Below, in pieces: positions 7,558-11,579 of a DNA stretch of 12,774 nt. Below the pieces are notes generated by a model that did no database searches, was not told the DNA's origin, and saw only the letters and a list, made by a program, of their open reading frames with translations. The position numbers were made by a program, and so were the translations under genes. Source of the stretch: Pseudomonadota bacterium (GTDB taxonomy: Bacteria > Pseudomonadota > Gammaproteobacteria > Halothiobacillales > Halothiobacillaceae); the NCBI GenBank assembly GCA_021795795.1, contig JAJYPA010000203.1, positions 1-12,774 of the forward strand, in the 5' to 3' direction. Position 1 is the first letter of the stretch. Each line of letters starts with the position of its first letter.

Positions 7558-8167
7558 ATCATTGCAAGGCGCTGGACTAATCGCTGTACTGGACGTAGAT
7601 GGCATCCTCACGGATTTCGACGCCCACTGGCGGCAGTGCGCGGAACACCTGCTGGGGCGCATCCTGCCACAAGTTAGCCGGGGCCACAGCATGCGTGTGC
7701 GCTACGCGCTGACGCGCGAGGAATGCGACGCGGTATGGCGAGCCTACCATGCTGATGAATGGCATCGCCTGCCACTATATCCGCATACCGCCGATCTGGT
7801 GCACGCCCTGGAAGATCTGGGTTGCACAATCTGGGCGGTGACCAGCATCGATGAGCGGCATCGCGCCGCGCGGGCGGAGAGCCTTGCTGGGCTGATTCCA
7901 GCCGGCCGCATCGTGTGTGTCGGCCATGCGGCTCTAGCCGGCGCCAAGGCGGACGTGCTGCGGGATTTGGGCGCAGTTGCGTTTCTCGACGATCACCCGG
8001 CTAATGCCAATGCCGCATTAGGCGCGGTGAGTCTGCCGGTTCTGCTGGATCGCGGGTACGAAGGGTTGGATGCCCCGGAATACGGGGTGACGGTCATCGA
8101 TGACGCGATGGATTTCCCGGTGCTGGTGGAGCAGTTGTTGAAGCGGACGGGGAGGATGGTGGCATGA
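7550..8167 (+). CDS. HAD-superfamily hydrolase-like protein
   Basis: The chosen start is GTG at 7550, preceded by GGGAGGAG (7535-7542) and overlapping the 158-aa gene's end by 8 bases. The longer frame from 7433 only adds codons shadowed by that gene. It gives 205 aa. HAD motifs are complete: motif I LDVDGILTDFD (D15 nucleophile, D17 acid/base), motif II VTS (T98/S99), a motif III Lys candidate K133 in AGAKADVLRDLG, and motif IV FLDDHPAN (D147, D148). A helical cap lies between residues 24 and 90. HAD enzymes of this shape remove phosphate from small molecules such as nucleotides or sugars, but the substrate cannot be read here. The stop TGA is part of GCATGAAC, which was originally also the start of the next gene. 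The 3' end supplies the presumed omega-RNA guide of the inserted IscB element. Confidence 0.85.
   Translation: MSRSLQGAGLIAVLDVDGILTDFDAHWRQCAEHLLGRILPQVSRGHSMRVRYALTREECDAVWRAYHADEWHRLPLYPHTADLVHALEDLGCTIWAVTSIDERHRAARAESLAGLIPAGRIVCVGHAALAGAKADVLRDLGAVAFLDDHPANANAALGAVSLPVLLDRGYEGLDAPEYGVTVIDDAMDFPVLVEQLLKRTGRMVA
8148..8163 (+). other. Presumed omega-RNA guide segment (left flank of IscB element)
   Basis: In IscB systems the guide is the short stretch of host DNA just outside the element end that precedes the omega-RNA scaffold, about 16 nt in characterised members. Here that is CGGGGAGGATGGTGGC, the last codons of the HAD gene including its downstream neighbour's ribosome-binding site. 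The register may shift by up to 6 bases because ATGAAC is present at both element junctions. Confidence 0.55.
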
Positions 8168-8513
8168 ACGAATGTGCGACAACTTTCAGGAATGGAGAGC
8201 CTGTCATGGTGATAGCCGACACAGATGTCAATCACTCCGGGCTGAAGCCCGGAGCTTGTGGTGGAGCGCGACTGCAAGTGCCGTTGTGAGTTCACGGCGT
8301 GATTGGACAGGGGAGTAAAGCAGGTCACGAAACTGACGCTGCCGGGTGAGATCCCAGCCTGGCGAGACAGAGGTGCAATCCCTTGCTGTGAGCGTCGTTC
8401 ACAGGACCTGTTGCATCCGCTTCGCAAGAGGCGGGTGTGCCCCAGGGAAACGTACCGCACGAAAGTGCGCCAGATCATAGGCGTCTGAGGACGGTCATTG
8501 AAGGAGATGGAAG
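8164..8513 (+). ncRNA. Omega RNA / HEARO RNA region of the IscB element
   Basis: There is no credible gene in the 350 bases before iscB, but the region is rich in stems, as expected for the HEARO RNA that guides IscB. Clear hairpins: CTCCGGGC / GCCCGGAG with a TGAA loop (8235-8254); GCCGT and ACGGC around a GTGA-GT-TCAC core (about 8280-8298); CTGTGA / TCACAG with a 7-base loop (8386-8404); and CGCAC / GTGCG with a GAAA tetraloop (8456-8469). The region ends in AAGGAG at 8501-8506, which is also the iscB ribosome-binding site; such overlap is seen in characterised IscB loci. Exact RNA ends and the full fold, including the long-range P1 pairing and pseudoknot, cannot be fixed by eye. Transcription probably enters from the HAD operon, which supplies the guide. 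Confidence 0.8.
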
Positions 8514-9953
8514 ATGTTCGTATTCGTAATGGATCAACATGGGAGGCCCGGACACCCGACGCGTCGGATGGACTGGGTGCGCAAGCAGGTGAAACACCAG
8601 CGCGGGAAGATCGTGGGCGGCGGCATTTCCGGGAAACCGGCGGTGCTGGTGCTCCGCGAACGGTCGTTTGACCGGAGCAAAACGGTGAAGCGGCGGTTTT
8701 ACGTGACGCTGGATACGGGGTACAGGAATGTCGGCTATGCCGTCACCGAATTGCTGGAGGACGGCACGCTGCGGGTGTTGCTGAAGGGCACGCTCGCGGC
8801 GCGCACCCCGGATATCCGGGGATTGATGGACGAACGAGCCATGTACCGGAATTCACGGCGGCATCACAGGCGGAAGAACGTGCAGAAAAAGGGGCAGACG
8901 GCAAAACACCGGCCGCCGCGCTACGAGAGCCGGGGCAAGCGGGATTCGGTCACCCTCAAGCACGGTGTGCAGACGCACCGGAATCTGTATGTCCGGCTCG
9001 CGCGCCTGGCGCCCTTGCCGACCCATCAGGTGACGCAAGGCTTCGAGAGCGCGGCCTTCGATCTGCGGGCCTTGGCCCACGGCAAGCCGCGGACCGGCTC
9101 AGGCTATCAGGTCTCGCCCATCGGCAAGGCGGCCGGAGAAAAGACGCACCGCTTCGTGGTGCGCCGCGACGGCGGCTGCGTGGCTTGCAAAAGCAGGAAT
9201 CGTTTGCATGATCATCATCTGCGAAAGCGGTCGAAACAGGGCTCCGACCGTGCCGGCAACCGGGTGACGCTCTGCGAAGACTGTCACGATGACGTGCATG
9301 CCGGACTGATCGCTCTGCCCATTACGGACGGCGCGCAGTGGCGGGACACCAGCACGGTCAATGCCGTCTGCGGAAAGCTGCGGAAACAGGCGACGGATGC
9401 AGGCTTGGTGCCGGTCCCTGTCGAACAATCCGTGGCCGCCCGCCGCCGACTCGGCCTGGAGAAAACCCATGCGATGGACGCGGTGTCGGTAGCCGCCGCC
9501 ATGACCGGCGCCGGCGCCATAGACCAGCGGGATACGCTGGACATGGACATGACGCAGTATCGCCGCCATCGGCGGGCGCACATTCACGCGCAGCGGGATC
9601 GGCTGTATTACCTGCCGGGTGAGAAAAAGCCCGTGGCGCACAACCGCCGCAAACGCTGCGATCAGGGCGACGTGGATTCATTGGCCGAGTTCCGCAGGAA
9701 GCACCCGCGGGACATTGGGCGTTTGAAGGTGAAAAAGGCGGTGCGGCTCTACACGCCGAACCGGGCGAAGGCGCCAGCAGTCGGCGGCGACGTGAGAACG
9801 TGGCAAGGGAAACCGTTTGTTGTGCATGGCATCAAGAACGGCGGCGCTTATCTGCATTCCGCCGAACTCCAATCCCTGGTTGGGAAGACCTATCTACCCG
9901 TTTCCCAGGCAAAGCCCTACCTGTGTAATACCGGAATGGTGCCGCGCGCATGA
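8514..9953 (+). CDS. iscB: IscB RNA-guided HNH/RuvC nuclease, apparently intact
   Basis: IscB is the omega-RNA-guided ancestor-type nuclease related to Cas9. This 479-aa copy has every expected part. An N-terminal PLMP-like segment (residues 1-50) carries PGHP in place of PLMP. RuvC-I LDTGYRNVGYAV has catalytic D67. An Arg-rich bridge helix spans about 107-125 (YRNSRRHHRRKN) and the RPPRYESR motif 133-140. RuvC-II FESAAFD has E178. An HNH domain has zinc cysteines C222/C225 and C254/C257, H235 as likely general base and N249. RuvC-III THAMDAV has H319 and D322. A basic C-terminal domain (about 331-479) would contact the RNA and target-adjacent motif. The HNH motif has H234 where Asp is usual (HH rather than DH). 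The ATG at 8514 follows AAGGAG by 7 bases. It lies in the same orientation as the host operon. The family call is very firm. Confidence 0.95.
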   Translation: MFVFVMDQHGRPGHPTRRMDWVRKQVKHQRGKIVGGGISGKPAVLVLRERSFDRSKTVKRRFYVTLDTGYRNVGYAVTELLEDGTLRVLLKGTLAARTPDIRGLMDERAMYRNSRRHHRRKNVQKKGQTAKHRPPRYESRGKRDSVTLKHGVQTHRNLYVRLARLAPLPTHQVTQGFESAAFDLRALAHGKPRTGSGYQVSPIGKAAGEKTHRFVVRRDGGCVACKSRNRLHDHHLRKRSKQGSDRAGNRVTLCEDCHDDVHAGLIALPITDGAQWRDTSTVNAVCGKLRKQATDAGLVPVPVEQSVAARRRLGLEKTHAMDAVSVAAAMTGAGAIDQRDTLDMDMTQYRRHRRAHIHAQRDRLYYLPGEKKPVAHNRRKRCDQGDVDSLAEFRRKHPRDIGRLKVKKAVRLYTPNRAKAPAVGGDVRTWQGKPFVVHGIKNGGAYLHSAELQSLVGKTYLPVSQAKPYLCNTGMVPRA

Positions 9954-9964
9954 TTTATCCACAA

Positions 9965-10043
9965 GATAGCACTGACACAAGGAGAGCGGGAATGGGGCGG
10001 TCTTTGACCGCCGCGCTATCCCTCCCCGGCATGAATGCCGGGG
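9965..10043. repeat. Nested hairpins at the right end of the IscB element
   Basis: Three exact inverted repeats are packed in the last 100 bases. GATAGC (9965-9970) pairs with GCTATC (10015-10020). Inside it GGCGGTC (9996-10002) pairs with GACCGCC (10006-10012) across a TTT loop. Next to it CCCCGGC (10024-10030) pairs with GCCGGGG (10037-10043) across ATGAAT. The last hairpin, 17 bases from the border, is placed like the subterminal hairpins that TnpA recognises in IS200/IS605 elements. Confidence 0.8.
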
Positions 10044-10060
10044 TTTCCCGCGCAAACTGG

Positions 10061-10300
10061 ATGAACAACCTTCGCCACATGCTCGGCATCGGTTCGCACA
10101 CTAAAAAGCGGCAGTGGGGCTACCGCAACCGTTTTGCGCCAGGCGGCGCGGATATACAGAGCATGGAACGACTGGAGACCGCAGGCTTGGTATACAAGGG
10201 GCGGCCTTATGCAGATACCTATTTTTATCATGCCACGGAAGCGGGATGTGTGGCTGCCGGGTTGAAGCCGTATCAGATACGAAAGGCGATGGAGCCATAG
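10061..10300 (+). CDS. Small phage/plasmid-type hypothetical protein (79 aa), displaced by the IscB element
   Basis: The ATG at 10061 begins MNNLRHMLGIGSH. The same frame is open back to 9950, but those codons lie in the element's right-end hairpins, so I take 10061 as the original start. Before insertion this ATG would have overlapped the HAD stop and used the GGGGAGG ribosome-binding site that is now 1.9 kb away. Now only CGCAAACTGG precedes it, so translation is probably poor. The protein is basic, with aromatic-rich motifs (RQWGYRNRF and ADTYFYHATEAGC), and looks like short accessory proteins common on phages and plasmids (from memory). No function can be stated. The coding sequence itself is undamaged. 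Confidence 0.7.
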   Translation: MNNLRHMLGIGSHTKKRQWGYRNRFAPGGADIQSMERLETAGLVYKGRPYADTYFYHATEAGCVAAGLKPYQIRKAMEP

Positions 10301-10317
10301 GGAGAATGGTGGCATGA
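10298..10317 (+). other. Second near-match to the omega-RNA guide followed by ATGA
   Basis: Bases 10298-10313 (TAGGGAGAATGGTGGC) match the presumed 16-nt guide at 8148-8163 at 13 positions. All 8 bases nearest the motif are identical, and ATGA follows at 10314. The site is the ribosome-binding region and start of the next gene. Confidence 0.5.
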
Positions 10318-10562
10318 AGAACTGGACCCCAGAGCAAGTCGAACAACGCAACCGAATCCAGCGCGGCGAATTGGACGGGAACCCGCACACCTGCCCGAAC
10401 CGGTCCATCATGCCGCATCACGATAACGGGCGGGACATTGGCTGTCTGTTGGCCACCAAAGACGGATGGGTGTGTCCGGATTGCGGATATACGGAGGGTG
10501 TGCCCATCGATTCATTGCCGGAACCCCTGTCGGCAACAGATATGTTCGCTTTGGGCGCTTAA
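10314..10562 (+). CDS. Small Cys/His-rich protein, putative zinc-binding (82 aa)
   Basis: Starts 13 bases after the 79-aa gene, with GGGAGA just upstream. It is helical and polar at the N-terminus (TPEQVEQRNRIQRGE), then carries C27 in HTCPNR, two adjacent His (PHHD), C44, and a CPDCGY knuckle at about 54-59. The spaced cysteines suggest a single zinc site of the zinc-ribbon or treble-clef type. Small proteins of this sort often bind nucleic acid or modulate a partner, but I recognise no family. It ends 18 bases before the first lipoprotein gene, in a compact same-strand cluster. Confidence 0.7.
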   Translation: MKNWTPEQVEQRNRIQRGELDGNPHTCPNRSIMPHHDNGRDIGCLLATKDGWVCPDCGYTEGVPIDSLPEPLSATDMFALGA

Positions 10563-10580
10563 CTTTTAAGGAGAGTCAGG

Positions 10581-10778
10581 GTGCAAAAGATATACAGAGC
10601 CGGGATCGTCGTGTTGTTGGTTGTACTCGGTTTAAGCGGCTGCGGATCCTATCGAAAGACCGTTGCCGACATTACCGGCTACACCAAGGTTTGCGTAAAC
10701 CATGTGGAGTATCTGCAGTTCCCGCATGGCGTGACGGTGCAGCGCAATCAGCACGGTGGGGTGGTGACATGCGGGTAA
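10581..10778 (+). CDS. Small lipoprotein (65 aa), function unknown
   Basis: Starts at GTG 10581, with AAGGAG at 10568-10573 deciding the start. The N-terminus is a lipoprotein signal peptide: basic MQKIYRAG, hydrophobic IVVLLVVLGL, then lipobox LSGC with lipidated C21. The mature chain of about 45 residues is short and contains two further Cys in TKVCVNHVEYLQFPHG and the C-terminal VVTCG, possibly a disulfide in the periplasm. It overlaps the next gene by 10 bases (ATG at 10769), so they are coupled. Short lipoproteins on conjugative elements can act in surface or entry exclusion, and on phages as spanin subunits; nothing here decides between these. Confidence 0.75.
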   Translation: MQKIYRAGIVVLLVVLGLSGCGSYRKTVADITGYTKVCVNHVEYLQFPHGVTVQRNQHGGVVTCG

Positions 10779-11008
10779 GCAGCAATATCGTCAGAAAAGG
10801 CCCAGTCATCGGACAATACGAAAACCGGCCCATCCACGAGTTTTTGGTGTACGACGATAACCAGATCATCCGGTTTTCCCATGTCGCCCCAGTGGAGCGC
10901 GATGGCACCATCAATCTATTGCGGCTGTCTGATGGAGAAGTCGTGGTGAGTCCAGGACTGGTGTATCGCATGGATACCCGTTCTGAACCGGTCTGTCTGG
11001 AGGCATAG
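10769..11008 (+). CDS. Hypothetical protein of 79 aa between two lipoprotein genes
   Basis: The ATG at 10769 lies within the last codons of the preceding lipoprotein gene and has GTGGGGTGG upstream as a weak ribosome-binding site. A longer frame from 10466 only overlaps two genes that are better supported. The protein is beta-rich (FLVYDDNQIIRFSHVAPV, and LSDGEVVVSPGLVYRM) with no signal peptide, cysteine pair or membrane segment, apart from one Cys near the C-terminus. Its stop TAG is immediately followed by the ATG of the next gene. I do not recognise a family. Confidence 0.65.
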   Translation: MRVSSNIVRKGPVIGQYENRPIHEFLVYDDNQIIRFSHVAPVERDGTINLLRLSDGEVVVSPGLVYRMDTRSEPVCLEA

Positions 11009-11350
11009 ATGGCCCGCCTGACGCTTACCGACTCTCTCCCGTCGGCCGTCCGCTTTGCTCTGCGAATGGTACTGGTTGGCGCGATAATCACGTCGCTGGC
11101 TGGTTGCGGGACCTATTCTGCCAGTAACCCCTATCCAAACTCGTCCTTGTGCTGGTTCAAGTTCCATCCTCGATCCGACCACCAGGAATTGACGTGGTGC
11201 GACGTGAAGCACTCTGGCAGGCGTGAGGGGTGGACTACATGGGCATCCTGCCAAAACGCTCGCCGTGGATGGTATGCGCGGCATTTTGTGACGGGATTCA
11301 ATCCGTTCGGTAAATCTGGAGTGTGTAATGGCCCGCATCACGCTGAATGA
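11009..11350 (+). CDS. Lipoprotein-like protein with a duplicated N-terminal segment (113 aa)
   Basis: Starts directly after the previous stop, with CTGGAGG upstream. Residues 1-15 (MARLTLTDSLPSAVR) are not signal-like but closely resemble the start of the next gene. They are followed by an Arg-containing segment, a hydrophobic core (MVLVGAIITSLAGC) and a lipobox with C33. An ATG at 11066 would give a shorter signal lacking positive charge, so I prefer 11009. The mature part is rich in Trp, His and Cys (CWFKFHPRSD, LTWCDVKHSG, TTWASCQNARRGWY), suggesting a disulfide-stabilised envelope protein. The end overlaps the next gene by 23 bases. The gene looks like a fusion of a copied 5' module to a lipoprotein; function unknown. 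Confidence 0.6.
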   Translation: MARLTLTDSLPSAVRFALRMVLVGAIITSLAGCGTYSASNPYPNSSLCWFKFHPRSDHQELTWCDVKHSGRREGWTTWASCQNARRGWYARHFVTGFNPFGKSGVCNGPHHAE

Positions 11351-11555
11351 CCTATCGCCCGCCGTCCGCGACCAGGTGATGGCGCAACACGGGTTGGCGC
11401 CCAGCAAGGGCATTGCATCGAAGAAAGTAAAACCCAAACAAATCGGCGCGGCCCTGTCGCCCTACGCGGACCTGCTGGGCAATGCGCTGGACACGCGGTT
11501 TCCCGCGCAAATGAATGGCCTCTTGCACTTAAGCATGGGATCCATGTGTCACTGA
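11328..11555 (+). CDS. Hypothetical protein, possibly truncated (75 aa)
   Basis: Starts at ATG 11328 after CTGGAG. It begins MARITLNDLSPAVRDQV, a start I associate from memory with phage and plasmid proteins that are usually longer. A basic linker (KKVKPKQ) follows, then a segment (GAALSPYADLLGNALDTRF) and an abrupt Met/His/Cys-rich tail. The tail does not look like a natural C-terminus, so this may be a remnant whose 3' part was replaced when the downstream replication gene was joined on. The stop is 24 bases before the next start. No domain is recognisable. Confidence 0.55.
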   Translation: MARITLNDLSPAVRDQVMAQHGLAPSKGIASKKVKPKQIGAALSPYADLLGNALDTRFPAQMNGLLHLSMGSMCH

Positions 11556-11579
11556 TATATTTACAAGTGGGGTTTCGAT

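Larger units (their letters stand above)
8164..10060 (+). mobile_element. IscB (HEARO-type) IS200/IS605-like element lacking a transposase
   Basis: The element is 1,897 bp long and holds an omega-RNA region, iscB and a folded right end, but no TnpA Y1 transposase, so it would need one in trans. Its borders are set by ATGAAC at 8164-8169 and again at 10061-10066. Because of this 6-bp identity, 8170-10066 is equally consistent. Joining the flanks recreates the HAD gene stop overlapping the ATG of the 79-aa gene (GCATGAACAACC), a normal operon junction. Subterminal hairpins are at 8235-8254 and 10024-10043. There is no conventional target duplication apart from the shared hexamer, as expected for single-strand IS605-type transposition at a fixed short target. 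I recall ATGA/GTGA being described as the HEARO integration sequence and ATGA as the target-adjacent motif of an IscB from Allochromatium; both are from memory. Confidence 0.85.

Noticed and set aside
8235..8254. GC-rich hairpin as a terminator of the HAD gene
   Set aside because: No T-tract follows, and it lies well inside the omega-RNA region where a stem is expected.
8514..9953. IscB gene as a Cas9 or a plain HNH endonuclease
   Set aside because: Split RuvC motifs around an HNH, an Arg-rich bridge helix, a 479-aa length and an upstream omega-RNA region fit IscB; there is no CRISPR array and the protein is far too short for Cas9.
9950..10060. N-terminal extension of the 79-aa protein back to 9950
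   Set aside because: These codons fall in the right-end hairpins of the IscB element, so the extension is a by-product of the insertion.
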